From NCBI RefSeq assembly GCF_000022085.1, contig NC_011894.1:2755501-2819500 (forward strand): a stretch of 64,000 bases of DNA, in the 5' to 3' direction. The translations under genes were made by a program, and so were the position numbers. Origin of the DNA: Methylobacterium nodulans ORS 2060 (GTDB taxonomy: Bacteria > Pseudomonadota > Alphaproteobacteria > Rhizobiales > Beijerinckiaceae). Below the pieces are notes generated by a model that was not told the DNA's origin, made no database searches, and worked only from the letters and a program-made list of their open reading frames with translations. Below are positions 43,047 to 52,168 of this stretch, piece after piece; the first letter of the stretch is position 1; every line of letters starts with the position of its first letter.

Positions 43047-44756
43047 TCAGGCTTCGGCGCCCGCGAGGTGGCGTCCGGTGATGAAGCCGAAGGTCATGAT
43101 CGGCCCGAGCGTGATGCCGGCACCCGGGTAGTTGCCGCCCATGATGCTGGCCCGGTCGTTGCCGACCGCGTAGAGCCCCGGAACCGGCCGCGCATCGGAG
43201 CGCAGCACACGCCCGACCGTGTCCGTGCGCAGGCCGTCGAAGGTGCCGAGATCCCCCATGATGAGCTTGAGCGCGTAGTACGGCCCTCGGCGGATCGGCG
43301 CGACGTTGGGGTTGGGCTTGTTGTCGGGATCGCCGAGGAAGCGGTTGAAGGCCGTTGAGCCGCGGCCGAAGGCGGGATCCTCGCCTCGCTCCGCATCCCG
43401 GTTGTAGGCCGCCACCGTCGCCGCGAGGCCATCCGGGTCGATGCCGGCCGCCCGTGCCAGTTCAGGCAGCGTCCGGCCGGTCTTGAGGAAGCCGTTACGT
43501 GTGTAGAGGCTGACCGGCACCGGCGCCGGCTTGGCGTAGCCGAGGCCGTATTTGCGGATCGTGGCATGGTCGCAGATCAGCCAGGCAGAGGTCTCACCCT
43601 CTCCCTCGCCATCGCGGATCATCGCCGCGCCGGTGTCGTGATAGGAGTTGGATTCGTTGGTGAACCGGCGCCCGTGCCGGTTCACCGCGATGACGCCGGG
43701 CTTGTAGCGGTCGACAAGGTGGGGGAAGACGCCGGTCCGACCGCCGCCGAGAGGCACCCGCGAGACCGGCATCCAGGCCGCCGCGTTGGAGAAGCGGATC
43801 TCGAAGGCGCCGCCGGCGGATTCCGCGAGGCGGATGCCGTCGCCGGTATTGCCGGCCGGTGTCGGCGACAGGTGCTCGGCCCCCCGGGCAACGTGGGGAT
43901 AGGCCTTCGCGATCCGCGCCGCATCGTGCGGGAAGCCGCCGCAGGCGAGCACGACGGCCCGGCGTGCGGTGATCCGGCGACGGCCTTGCGCGTCGCGCAC
44001 CATGACCCCCGTCACCCTCCCATCCGTCACGCTCAGTTCCTCGGCTGCCGTGCCGGTATGGATCGGGATTCCGAGGTCGAAGGCGGTCTTGGCCAGCCGC
44101 GCCGCGAGCGCATTGCCGCTGGTGATCTGGACGCCCCGTCGGTGGACCGCGAGGTCCTTGAGATGTCGGGCGAGGCGCCGCGCCACGTAGACGGCCGAGG
44201 TCAGGGAACGGGTGGCGCGGAAGAAGTGCTTCAGATCCTCGTTCGACGAGTTGAACATCATCCCGATGAAGGTGATGGTCTCGAGCGGCGGCCGCAGGCG
44301 GGCGATCTCGCGCCCGAGCTTGCGGGCGTCGAACGGGGCGGCCGTGATGGAACGACCTGCTTTCGCCCCGCCCTCGACGTCCGGATGGTAGTCGGGGTAG
44401 CCCGAGAGCACGAACTTGACCTCGGTCTCGCGCTCGAAGAACTCGACCATGCGTGGGCCCTGGTCGAGGAACGCCTCGACCGCGTCTTCGTCGAAGGCGT
44501 TGCCGACCTCGTGCCGGAGATAGGTTCGCGCGGCCTCGCTTGTGTCGTGGAGACCCGCCTCGACGGCATGGGGATTGCCGGGGATCCACAGCACGCCGCC
44601 CGAGAAGGCGGTGGTGCCGCCGAAGAACGGCTCCTTCTCGATCACGATGACGTCGAGGCCGTGCTTGTGCGCCGTGATGGCGGTCGAGAGACCACCGGCG
44701 CCGGAGCCGACGACGAGCACGTCGCAGGCGAGATCGCTGGCTGCGGAAGCCGCCAT
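43047..44756 (-). CDS. FAD-dependent oxidoreductase, 3-ketosteroid dehydrogenase/fumarate reductase type
   Basis: 569 residues. FAD-binding GSGAGGLSTAITAHKHG at the N-terminus, then EKEPFFGGTTAFSGGVLWIP, a motif shared by KstD and flavocytochrome c-type enzymes. The C-terminal FAD segment is YAVGNDRASIMGGNYPGAGI. Enzymes of this group desaturate ring ketones or reduce double bonds. It is first in the leftward operon and divergent from an AraC gene. The substrate may be a cyclic ketone; a steroid is possible but unproven. Confidence 0.9.
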   Translation of the reverse strand: MAASAASDLACDVLVVGSGAGGLSTAITAHKHGLDVIVIEKEPFFGGTTAFSGGVLWIPGNPHAVEAGLHDTSEAARTYLRHEVGNAFDEDAVEAFLDQGPRMVEFFERETEVKFVLSGYPDYHPDVEGGAKAGRSITAAPFDARKLGREIARLRPPLETITFIGMMFNSSNEDLKHFFRATRSLTSAVYVARRLARHLKDLAVHRRGVQITSGNALAARLAKTAFDLGIPIHTGTAAEELSVTDGRVTGVMVRDAQGRRRITARRAVVLACGGFPHDAARIAKAYPHVARGAEHLSPTPAGNTGDGIRLAESAGGAFEIRFSNAAAWMPVSRVPLGGGRTGVFPHLVDRYKPGVIAVNRHGRRFTNESNSYHDTGAAMIRDGEGEGETSAWLICDHATIRKYGLGYAKPAPVPVSLYTRNGFLKTGRTLPELARAAGIDPDGLAATVAAYNRDAERGEDPAFGRGSTAFNRFLGDPDNKPNPNVAPIRRGPYYALKLIMGDLGTFDGLRTDTVGRVLRSDARPVPGLYAVGNDRASIMGGNYPGAGITLGPIMTFGFITGRHLAGAEA

Positions 44757-44992
44757 GGTGTCATCCTCTCACAGGCTGCGGCGTAGCCGTGCGTGCAGGG
44801 CCCGCGGTCCACCCGCGAAGACCTTCCGGCGATTGCGGCTCGCGCCGTCTTTCCTCCCGGCCGTCCTGCGGCATTGGCCACGACGGCTGATGCCCGCAGG
44901 CTAGCGGAGAGGTCGCACGAGGCAATGGACAGAAGCCGCGATCGCTTGCACTTTTTCCGCGAATGCCCATCCCGGATGCATCGAGGAGAATC

Positions 44993-45940
44993 ATGGCCGA
45001 TCCGGCGCCGAGAATACCGGTCGAGCGCTATCTTCTGTACGGTGAACCTGTGCAGAGCGTCGAAGCGCGCTTCCTGCACGTCGAGCCGATCCGCCTGCGC
45101 AGTGGCAGGCACGAGTGGACGATCGCCCCTCACGCCCATGCGGACTTGCACCAAATCCTGCTCGTCACGCGGGGCGGCGGGGTGATGCGCGCCGAGGCTG
45201 AGCGCTACTCGATTGCGCCGGCGGCACTGCTGATTGTCCCCGCCGGATCGATCCACGCCTTCGACTTCACCGCCGGCACCGACGGCTGGGTCGTGACCGT
45301 GGCGGACACATTGGCGGGCGAGGTGGCCAAAGGCGAAGCCAGCATCGTCCGCCTCCTGAGGCAGGCACGATGCGTCAACACCCTCGATGGCAAGGAGGCC
45401 GATGCTCTGTCGGCCGCCTTCGTGGACCTGTCGCGGGAGTTCGTGTGGTCGGCACCTGCCCGGATGCTCGCCATCGAGGCCGAGTTGATTCGGATCCTCG
45501 TGGCGGCTGCCCGCATCGTGGACGCACGAAGTCGGGAGGACGCTTCGGCGCCGGTCGAGGCCGAGTTGATCGCCCGCTTCCAGCAACTGATCGAGCGGGA
45601 CTTTCGCAAGGCCCAGCCGGTCTCGTCCTACGCGCGCCGGCTCAACGTGACCGAGGACCGCCTGCTGGCTGCCTGCCATCGGCGGTTCGGCCAGCCGCCG
45701 AAGGTGCTGATCCAGCGGCGCGTGCTCGTCGAGGCGCAACGCTGGCTGATCTACACGACGATGCCGCTCGCGGAGATCAGTCACGCGCTCGGATTCCGCG
45801 ATCCCGCCTACTTCTCCCGCGTGTTCAAGCGGAAAACCGGCGAGACACCCCAGGCATTCCGCTCCTCACGCACCGGATCAGCCCTATCCGGTCAATGGAT
45901 AGGATCAACTTTGGCGAGCGGACGACCGCGGCTCTCCTGA
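44993..45940 (+). CDS. AraC family transcriptional regulator
   Basis: 315 residues from ATG 44993, preceded by GAGGAGAATC. The N-terminal AraC-type cupin has WTIAPHAHADLHQILLVTRG and APAALLIVPAGSIHAFDFTA. The C-terminal double HTH has RRLNVTEDRLLAACHRRFGQ and PLAEISHALGFRDPAYFSRV followed by FKRKTGETPQAFR. It is divergent from the flavoprotein operon across ~235 bp and probably activates it. Confidence 0.92.
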   Translation: MADPAPRIPVERYLLYGEPVQSVEARFLHVEPIRLRSGRHEWTIAPHAHADLHQILLVTRGGGVMRAEAERYSIAPAALLIVPAGSIHAFDFTAGTDGWVVTVADTLAGEVAKGEASIVRLLRQARCVNTLDGKEADALSAAFVDLSREFVWSAPARMLAIEAELIRILVAAARIVDARSREDASAPVEAELIARFQQLIERDFRKAQPVSSYARRLNVTEDRLLAACHRRFGQPPKVLIQRRVLVEAQRWLIYTTMPLAEISHALGFRDPAYFSRVFKRKTGETPQAFRSSRTGSALSGQWIGSTLASGRPRLS

Positions 45941-46181
45941 CTTGCCGAGCCCCCTCAGAGGCCGGCGGCGGCGCCCGCTATGCGATCAGCCGATTCGGCA
46001 TGCAGCGCCGCGAGCAGCTCGGCCGTGGGGAGGATTGCGTGGGCGTAGGTGGACCCATTGAGCTTGTGGGGCCCCACACGACTGAACATTCAGCAGATTG
46101 ATTGAATGAGCTTGAATCCTTCCAGGGCGGCATGCATGCCTATGAGCATGCGAGGATCTTGCGAGCCGGGTGCTAACCGTC

Positions 46182-46805
46182 ATGGACGCGTCAGGCCGCC
46201 AGGCGCACTGGCAAGACACCTACCGCGCCAAGGGCGAGCGTGAGGTCAGCTGGTTTCAGGACGAGCCGCAGCCGTCCCTGGATCTCATTGCCCAGGTGGC
46301 CGTGTCTCCCGCGTCCGCCATCGTGGATATCGGCGGCGGGGCCTCCCGCCTGATCGATCACCTGCTGGCTCAGGGCTTTCAGAATGTGACAGTCCTGGAC
46401 CTGTCCGAGGCTGCCCTGACAACCGCACAGGCGCGTCTCGGCTCCCGCGCCGCGGACGTCCATTGGCTGGTGGCCGACGTCATCACCTGGACGCCGCCGC
46501 AGCCCTATGCGGTCTGGCACGACCGGGCGACATTCCATTTCCTGGTCGCGGAGGCCGACCGGTCGGCCTATCTGGCCCGGCTCACCGAGGCTCTGGTCCC
46601 CGGCGGCCACGCAATCATGGCCACCTTCGCGCCGGACGGCCCGGACAAGTGCAGCGGCCTGCCGGTCATGCGCTATGACGCCGACAGTCTCGCCCGGACC
46701 CTCGGCCCGGCGTTCGAGCGCGTGCGCGCGCTGCGGCACATGCACACCACGCCCTGGGGCGCACCGCAGGCGTTCCAATTCAGTGTTTTCCGCCGCACGT
46801 CCTGA
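46182..46805 (+). CDS. Class I SAM-dependent methyltransferase
   Basis: 207 residues from ATG 46182 (MDASGRQAHWQDTYRAKG); a GTG at 46170 is also in frame. Motif I is IVDIGGGASRLIDHLL, followed by VTVLDLSEAAL, WLVADVITW and the YAVWHDRATFHFLV segment typical of small Tellurite-resistance/thiopurine-like methyltransferases. Substrate unknown. It is followed after 9 bp by a nucleoside phosphorylase gene and then a DoxD gene. Confidence 0.88.
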   Translation: MDASGRQAHWQDTYRAKGEREVSWFQDEPQPSLDLIAQVAVSPASAIVDIGGGASRLIDHLLAQGFQNVTVLDLSEAALTTAQARLGSRAADVHWLVADVITWTPPQPYAVWHDRATFHFLVAEADRSAYLARLTEALVPGGHAIMATFAPDGPDKCSGLPVMRYDADSLARTLGPAFERVRALRHMHTTPWGAPQAFQFSVFRRTS

Positions 46806-46814
46806 CCCAAGCCC

Positions 46815-47633
46815 ATGAGCAACCGCAACCTTCGCGTCCTCCCGCCGATCCTGCGCGGGAAGCACCACGGGGCGGCGTCGGCGTTCACCCCGGAGAACCT
46901 GCTGCGCGAGGCGCGCCGTCAGAAAGGCCTGCCTGACACGCCCGTGCCCGAGGTCTGCATTCTCGATCCGGACGGTGACGTCGTGCGGTATCTCCGCGCG
47001 ACCGGTCGTGCGCAGCGGGTCGAGAGCTGGGTCTGCTACCACAGCGACATGGACCGCTTCACGCAAGGCGGCCGTGAATACGGCATCGTTGGCTGTGCCG
47101 TGGGTGCGTCCTACGCCGTGCTGCTGGCCGAGCAGATGTTCGCTTCCGGCTGCCGCCTGGTGGTCAGCATAACCTCCTCTGGCCAGATCACGGCCCTGCG
47201 CCTGCCGCCCTACTTCATCCTGATCGAGCGCGCGTTGCGCGATGAGGGCACCAGCTACCACTACCTGCCTGCCTCCGATTATGCGGAGGCCGATCCGGCG
47301 CTGGTCGCAACGATCAGCGCTGCGCTGGCGCATGTCGGCGAGCCGGTCGAGCGCGGGGCAACCTGGACGACGGATGCGCCATACCGGGAAACGCCGGAGG
47401 CTATCGCCGCCGCACGCGAGGCGGGCATCCTCGCCGTCGAGATGGAGGCGGCGGCACTCTACGCCTTTGCCCAGGCGCGCAGCAAGCCGGTCCTCTGCTT
47501 TGCGCACGTCACCAACCAGATGGGCCAAGCAGGCGACTTCGAGAAAGGCGAAGCCAATGGTGCGATTGCTTCGCTCGTCTTGGTGCAAGTGGTCGCCGAA
47601 GCTTGGCTGCAATCGCCTTTCGGGTCGGCCTGA
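46815..47633 (+). CDS. Nucleoside phosphorylase family protein
   Basis: 272 residues. PNP/UDP phosphorylase fold: EYGIVGCAVGASYAVLLAEQ (phosphate-binding side), WTTDAPYRETPEAIAAAREA and the signature LAVEMEAAALYAFAQ, where the Glu binds ribose. It likely cleaves a nucleoside with phosphate, possibly uridine-like. The co-transcribed methyltransferase may act on the same metabolite class. Confidence 0.88.
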   Translation: MSNRNLRVLPPILRGKHHGAASAFTPENLLREARRQKGLPDTPVPEVCILDPDGDVVRYLRATGRAQRVESWVCYHSDMDRFTQGGREYGIVGCAVGASYAVLLAEQMFASGCRLVVSITSSGQITALRLPPYFILIERALRDEGTSYHYLPASDYAEADPALVATISAALAHVGEPVERGATWTTDAPYRETPEAIAAAREAGILAVEMEAAALYAFAQARSKPVLCFAHVTNQMGQAGDFEKGEANGAIASLVLVQVVAEAWLQSPFGSA

Positions 47634-47687
47634 GGGGAGTAACCGCCACGCTTTTCGGGGCGAAGTCAAACGATCGGAGGGCTCTCC

Positions 47688-48344
47688 ATGCGAACCAACC
47701 CGTTTGATGACACCTGGCAGTTCTTCCTCGCCAATCAGCCCGATCAGCTGGCGCGTGGCGAGGCTCGCTGGCTGCTGCTCGGACTGTTTCTCGCCCTGCT
47801 CGCCGGCAGTCTTGTGATTGCGGTCATCAACTGGCGAGACGATCCGGACCAACGGACACTGCCGCATCTCGTGACTTGGCTGGCGCGGGTCCTCGTCGGC
47901 AGCATGTGGTTTCAGGGTTCGCTCTGGAAGCTGCCGCTGTTCACCACCGACAATGGCCTGTTCTACTGGACGCAGCAAATGGTCCAGCACAGCGCGTTTG
48001 ACTGGCATCGGGACTTGGTGGCGCACGCCGTGATCCCGGCCTTTCTCGTGATCGGACCGCTCGTCTATCTGACCGAGCTGGCCTTTGCGGCGTCACTGAT
48101 CCTTGGTTTTGCGGTGCGCCTGACCGGACTGATCGGCGTCGCCTTTGTCATCAATCTCTGGATCGGCCTGTATCGGCATCCGGGCGAGTGGCCGTGGAAC
48201 TACGTGTTTCTGGCGCTGCTGATGGGCGCGTTCAGCCTGCACGCCGCAGGTCGCTCGCTCGGGCTGGATGCACTGCTGCGCCGCCGGATGTTGCAGTGGA
48301 CTCGTCGGACACCATGGGAGCAGGTCCTGGCGGGAGTGAGCTGA
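47688..48344 (+). CDS. DoxD/DoxX-like membrane protein
   Basis: 218 residues with about five helices: WLLLGLFLALLAGSLVIAVI, LVTWLARVLVGSMWFQGSLW, VIPAFLVIGPLVYLTELAFA and YVFLALLMGAFSLHAAG. The patterns GSMWFQGSLWKLP and LYRHPGEWPWNYVFL resemble the TQO small-subunit DoxD family. Thiosulfate:quinone oxidoreductase activity would need a DoxA partner, which is not next door. It lies 54 bp after the phosphorylase gene. Confidence 0.75.
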   Translation: MRTNPFDDTWQFFLANQPDQLARGEARWLLLGLFLALLAGSLVIAVINWRDDPDQRTLPHLVTWLARVLVGSMWFQGSLWKLPLFTTDNGLFYWTQQMVQHSAFDWHRDLVAHAVIPAFLVIGPLVYLTELAFAASLILGFAVRLTGLIGVAFVINLWIGLYRHPGEWPWNYVFLALLMGAFSLHAAGRSLGLDALLRRRMLQWTRRTPWEQVLAGVS

Positions 48345-48508
48345 AGGAGCCCCGTAAGCGTCACCTGTATCCAAGCCGATCGGTTGGATGCTGGGCACCT
48401 CCGATAATTTCGTCGTGAGGGCACCGGGCGGGCGGTGAACCTCGGATGGATTTCGGAAATCAGGCAGCCGAGAGCTAAGCTCATGCCCTCAACCGAGGCA
48501 CAAACGCC

Positions 48509-48916
48509 ATGCGCCTGACCACGCTGTCTCTCCCTCTCCTCCTGGCTCTCTCCATCCCGGCCGCTGCGCAAACGGCGCCGATGGGTAACCCGTTCGGCCC
48601 GGGCGGCACCGTTGGCCTGCCAAGCGGTGCCGGGGCCGCCCCAAGGCCGGCTCCCGCTCCCACGGCCAAGCCTGTCCAGGATCCCGCTCCGGCCCCCTCC
48701 CAAAAGCCTGCCAGGGCCGCGCCGTCCGGCACCATCTTCCCGCCTGCCGTCTCTCCGAAGTACGCCAACGAGCCCACCGGTATGGCTCGGCAGAAGACCT
48801 GCCTGGGCCAGTACAACGCCAACAAGGCCGCGGGCGGCTCGGGCAACGGTGGGATGCCCTGGATCGTCAAGGGCGGCGGCTACTGGTCCGAGTGCAACAA
48901 GCGCCTGAAGGGCTGA
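48509..48916 (+). CDS. Small secreted Pro/Ala-rich protein
   Basis: 135 residues. Signal peptide MRLTTLSLPLLLALSIPAAA, then a Pro/Ala/Gly-rich linker (about residues 25-85). The C-terminal ~45 residues are compact with two Cys: MARQKTCLGQYNANKAAGG and WSECNKRLKG. This C-terminal unit (TC--QYNANKA...YWSECNKRLKG) recurs in rhizobial small exported proteins as I remember them; function unknown. Confidence 0.7.
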   Translation: MRLTTLSLPLLLALSIPAAAQTAPMGNPFGPGGTVGLPSGAGAAPRPAPAPTAKPVQDPAPAPSQKPARAAPSGTIFPPAVSPKYANEPTGMARQKTCLGQYNANKAAGGSGNGGMPWIVKGGGYWSECNKRLKG

Positions 48917-49175
48917 TCCTGACCGGCACAACGGGCCACGGATCGTACACGCCGGGCCGCCTAGATATGCCCTGTTGGGACACGGGCCCTCCGAGATGGT
49001 GTTCGGAATGGATTTGGAGCCATCGCCTCATGGACCTGCGGCGAAGCCGTATATGCAAGACGTTTCATATTGATACTGGCCTTCACTCGCTGTCGTGTCT
49101 GAGCACATGGTTCAGCCCCTTACCGACACCTTTGCCCTGCGCGGTGCGCTCGACCGGGATGCTGCCTCCACAGCG

Positions 49176-50198
49176 ATGCAGCACATTCTGGCAGCCTTCG
49201 TCGTGTTGATCCTCTTCGCCGCTCCTGCCTTGGCCCGCCCCTTCGTCGACGGTGCCGGCCGCTCGGTACAGGTGCCGGAAAAGGTCTCCCGGGTGCTGGC
49301 TGCGGGACCGCCCGCTTCCGTGCTCCTCTACACCTTGGCACCGGCCAAGATGGTCGGCTGGGTCCGCGCGCCTCACGCCGACGAGAAGCCCTACCTCGCC
49401 CGCGAGACCTGGGACCTGCCGACGACCGGCCGTCTCACCGGCCGCGGCAACACCGCCAATGTCGAGGCGGTGCTGGCGACGAAGCCCGATCTCATCGTCG
49501 ATGTCGGCTCGACCGGCCCCACCTACGCCTCGCTCGCCGACCGGGTGCAGGAGCAGACCGGTATTCCCTACCTCCTCCTCGACGGGCGCTTCACGAAGAT
49601 CCCGGAGACCTACCGCAGCTTCGGCGCCGCAATCGGCGCGGAGGCCCGCGGTGCCGAACTCGCGGCCTACGCCGAGCGGATCCTCGCCGAGGTCGCGGAG
49701 AAGATCGGGTCGATCCCCGAGGAGAAGCGCCCGCGCGTCTATTACGGGCGCGGGCCCAAGGGGTTGGAGACAGGGCTTGCCGGCTCCATCAACACCGAGA
49801 TCCTGGAGCTGGCGGGCGGGCGCAACGTCGCCGAGGCGGTGGGCCGGGGTGGCCTCACCAATGTCTCGCCCGAGCAGGTGCTCGCCTGGGACCCGGACGT
49901 GATCCTGACCCTCGACGCACCGTTCCGCGCGAGCCTCGCCACCGACCCCCTCTGGAGTGGGCTGAGAGCGGTGCGTGCGGGCCGGATCTACCTGGCGCCC
50001 CGCCTCCCCTTCGGCTGGTTCGACGCGCCGCCCGGCGTCAACCGCCTGATCGGCCTGCGCTGGCTCGCGGGCGTGCTCCACCCGGACCTCTTCCCGCAGC
50101 CGATCGAGGCCGCGACCCGCGACTTCTATCGGCTCTTCTACCACGTCGATCTCACGCCCGATCAGGCCGAGGCGCTCCTGAAGGGTGCGGGGCCGTGA
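49176..50198 (+). CDS. ABC transporter substrate-binding protein, FecB/BtuF type
   Basis: 340 residues from ATG 49176, chosen because MQHILAAFVVLILFAAPALA is a proper signal peptide; an upstream ATG at 49095 gives no better start. Type III periplasmic binding fold: VSRVLAAGPPASVLLYTLAP, ANVEAVLATKPDLIVDVGS, EILELAGGRNVAEA and VLAWDPDVILTLD. Such proteins bind siderophore-iron, heme, cobalamin or molybdate. It heads a three-gene import operon and overlaps the permease gene (GTGA). No cobalamin riboswitch was seen upstream. Confidence 0.9.
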   Translation: MQHILAAFVVLILFAAPALARPFVDGAGRSVQVPEKVSRVLAAGPPASVLLYTLAPAKMVGWVRAPHADEKPYLARETWDLPTTGRLTGRGNTANVEAVLATKPDLIVDVGSTGPTYASLADRVQEQTGIPYLLLDGRFTKIPETYRSFGAAIGAEARGAELAAYAERILAEVAEKIGSIPEEKRPRVYYGRGPKGLETGLAGSINTEILELAGGRNVAEAVGRGGLTNVSPEQVLAWDPDVILTLDAPFRASLATDPLWSGLRAVRAGRIYLAPRLPFGWFDAPPGVNRLIGLRWLAGVLHPDLFPQPIEAATRDFYRLFYHVDLTPDQAEALLKGAGP

Positions 50199-51256
50199 CC
50201 CGGGCGGTTGCGCCGGCCACCGGCGGACGGGCTGCGGCGGCCGGGCTCCCGCGCCGCCTGCTGCGCGGCCTGCTCCCACTCCTCACCCTGTTCCTCCTCA
50301 CCCTCCTGTCGCTCGCCACTGGCCGCTACGGCGTGCCGCCGGGGGACATCGTCGCGGTTCTCGGCGCGAAGCTCCTTGGCCTGCCGAGCGGCGTCGATCC
50401 GACGGCGCAGACCGTGATCCTGCAGGTGCGCCTGCCCCGCGTCGCAGGCGCCCTCGTCGTCGGGGCGGGACTCGCGGCAGCGGGCGCGACCTATCAGGGC
50501 CTCTTCCGCAACCCTCTCGTCTCGCCGGACATCCTCGGCGTCTCGGCGGGCGCGAGCCTCGGGGCGGTCACCGGCATCTTCCTGTCCCTGCCGGTCGCCG
50601 CGATCCAGGGCCTCGCCTTTCTCGGCGGGCTCGGGGCCGTGGCGATCGTCTACGGCGTCGGCGCCGCCGTGAAGCGTCACGATCCTGTGCTGACCCTGGT
50701 GCTGGCCGGCGTCGCCGTGGGGGCGGTGCTCGGGGCGGCGATATCGCTCCTCAAGGTGCTGGCCGACCCCTACAACCAACTCCCCGCCATCACCTACTGG
50801 CTGCTCGGCAGCCTCGCCTCGGCGACGCTCGCCGACATCGGCGCGATCCTGCCCGCGATCCTGATCGGCCTCGCACCCCTCGTCCTGCTGCGCTGGCGCA
50901 TGAACCTGATGAGCCTCGGCGAGGAGGAGGCCCGGGCGCTCGGCGTCGAGACGCGGCTCGTCCGCCCCCTCTTCATCGCCGCCGCCACCCTCGTCACGGC
51001 GGCCGCCGTCTCGGTCACCGGCGTGATCGGCTGGATCGGACTCATCGTGCCCCACGTCGCCCGCCTCCTCGTCGGGCCGGACTTCCGGCGCCTGCTGCCC
51101 GCCTCCCTCCTGCTCGGGGCGGGCTACCTCGTCGCCGTCGACCTCGTGGCGCGGACGGCCGCCGTGATCGAGGTGCCGCTCGGCATCCTCACGGCGCTCA
51201 TCGGTGCGCCCTTCTTCCTGTGGCTCCTCGCCACAGCCCGGCGGGGCTGGTCGTGA
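50195..51256 (+). CDS. FecCD-type ABC transporter permease
   Basis: 353 residues from a GTG overlapping the binding-protein stop (GTGA). About ten helices with family motifs VRLPRVAGALVVGAGLAAAG, QGLFRNPLVSPDILGVSAGA, NQLPAITYWLLGSLA and GWIGLIVPHVARLLVGPDFR. It forms the membrane channel of the metal-chelate or vitamin importer. Confidence 0.93.
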   Translation: MTRAVAPATGGRAAAAGLPRRLLRGLLPLLTLFLLTLLSLATGRYGVPPGDIVAVLGAKLLGLPSGVDPTAQTVILQVRLPRVAGALVVGAGLAAAGATYQGLFRNPLVSPDILGVSAGASLGAVTGIFLSLPVAAIQGLAFLGGLGAVAIVYGVGAAVKRHDPVLTLVLAGVAVGAVLGAAISLLKVLADPYNQLPAITYWLLGSLASATLADIGAILPAILIGLAPLVLLRWRMNLMSLGEEEARALGVETRLVRPLFIAAATLVTAAAVSVTGVIGWIGLIVPHVARLLVGPDFRRLLPASLLLGAGYLVAVDLVARTAAVIEVPLGILTALIGAPFFLWLLATARRGWS

Positions 51257-52038
51257 GCAGGGAGCCCCTGCTGCGGGTCGAGGACCTCGCCTTCGGCTAC
51301 GGCGCCCGCATCGTCGGCTCGGGCGTCGGCTTCGCCCTGTCCGCAGGCGAGGTCCTGTGCCTGCTCGGCCCCAACGGCTGCGGCAAGACCACCCTGTTCA
51401 AGACCGTGCTCGGGCTCCTGCCGATGAAGGCGGGCCGGGTGCTCGTCGAAGGCGAGAGCGTCGCCCGCTGGCCCCGGGCGCGGCTCGCGCGCAGCATCGC
51501 CTACGTGCCCCAGGCGCACGCGGCCCTCTTCCCCTTCACAGTGCGCGACGTGGTCCTGATGGGTCGCGCGAGCCGGCTGAAGCCCTTCGCGAGCCCGGGC
51601 CGGGCCGACCACGCGGCGGCCGAGGCCGCGCTCGCGGCCCTCGGCATCGCTCACCTCGCCGAGCGCGTCTACACCGAGGTCAGCGGCGGCGAGCGCCAGC
51701 TCGCCCTGATCGCGCGGGCGCTCGCGGGCGAGCCTCGCCTCCTCGTGATGGACGAGCCGACCGCGAGCCTCGACTTCGGCAACCAGGCGCGGGTGCTCGG
51801 CCAGATCCGCCGCCTCGCCGAGCGCGGCCTCGGGGTGATCCTCTCGACCCACGATCCCGGCCACGCCTTCCTCTGCGCCGACCGGGTGGCCCTGCTGCGG
51901 GACGGCCGCCTCGCCGGCCTCGGACCCCCATCCGACACGATCACGCCGGAGAGCCTGGAGCGCCTCTATGGCGTCGAGGTCGCGGTGGTGCCGGTTCCCG
52001 GGCATGGACGCTCGGTCTGTACCCCTGTCCTTGCCTAG
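51253..52038 (+). CDS. ABC transporter ATP-binding protein, FecE type
   Basis: 261 residues from GTG 51253, again overlapping the previous stop as GTGA. Walker A GPNGCGKTT, Q-loop YVPQAH, signature SGGERQLALIARAL, Walker B LLVMDEPTASLD and H-loop STHDPGHAF. It powers the FecB/FecC pair. The stop codon TAG is the CTAG that begins repeat A copy 5. A Mop (molybdate-binding TOBE) remnant lies downstream, a weak hint for molybdate as cargo. Confidence 0.94.
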   Translation: MSREPLLRVEDLAFGYGARIVGSGVGFALSAGEVLCLLGPNGCGKTTLFKTVLGLLPMKAGRVLVEGESVARWPRARLARSIAYVPQAHAALFPFTVRDVVLMGRASRLKPFASPGRADHAAAEAALAALGIAHLAERVYTEVSGGERQLALIARALAGEPRLLVMDEPTASLDFGNQARVLGQIRRLAERGLGVILSTHDPGHAFLCADRVALLRDGRLAGLGPPSDTITPESLERLYGVEVAVVPVPGHGRSVCTPVLA

Positions 52039-52132
52039 AGCAGAATCCGGTCACGGTGGACCGGCTTCTGCTCCAGGCCTTTGCCGCATCGTCTGCGACG
52101 AACCGGCATCCACCTCGTCGGACAATGCTCTC
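52035..52132 (+). repeat. Dispersed intergenic repeat A, copy 5 (variant)
   Basis: Starts CTAGAGCAGAATCCGGTCA. The first hairpin pairs GAGCAGAATCCGGT with ACCGGCTTCTGCTC. The second half has GACGAACCGGCATCCAC, shared with copy 1. The TAG is the stop codon of the ABC ATPase gene. Confidence 0.75.
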
Positions 52133-52168
52133 GCAAGGGACCCTGCTCATGCTGTGGCTGACCGGCTT

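Noticed and set aside
45955..46071. Minus-strand fragment reading LNGSTYAHAILPTAELLAAL
   Set aside because: Looks mildly protein-like but is only ~40 codons and I could not assign it to a family.
46191..48026. 611-codon minus-strand frame opposite three genes
   Set aside because: It spans three well-supported genes on the other strand and has the composition of an antisense frame.
48917..49175. Cobalamin riboswitch or other leader upstream of the FecBCD-type operon
   Set aside because: The conserved B12-box type sequence is absent and the hairpins seen are imperfect.
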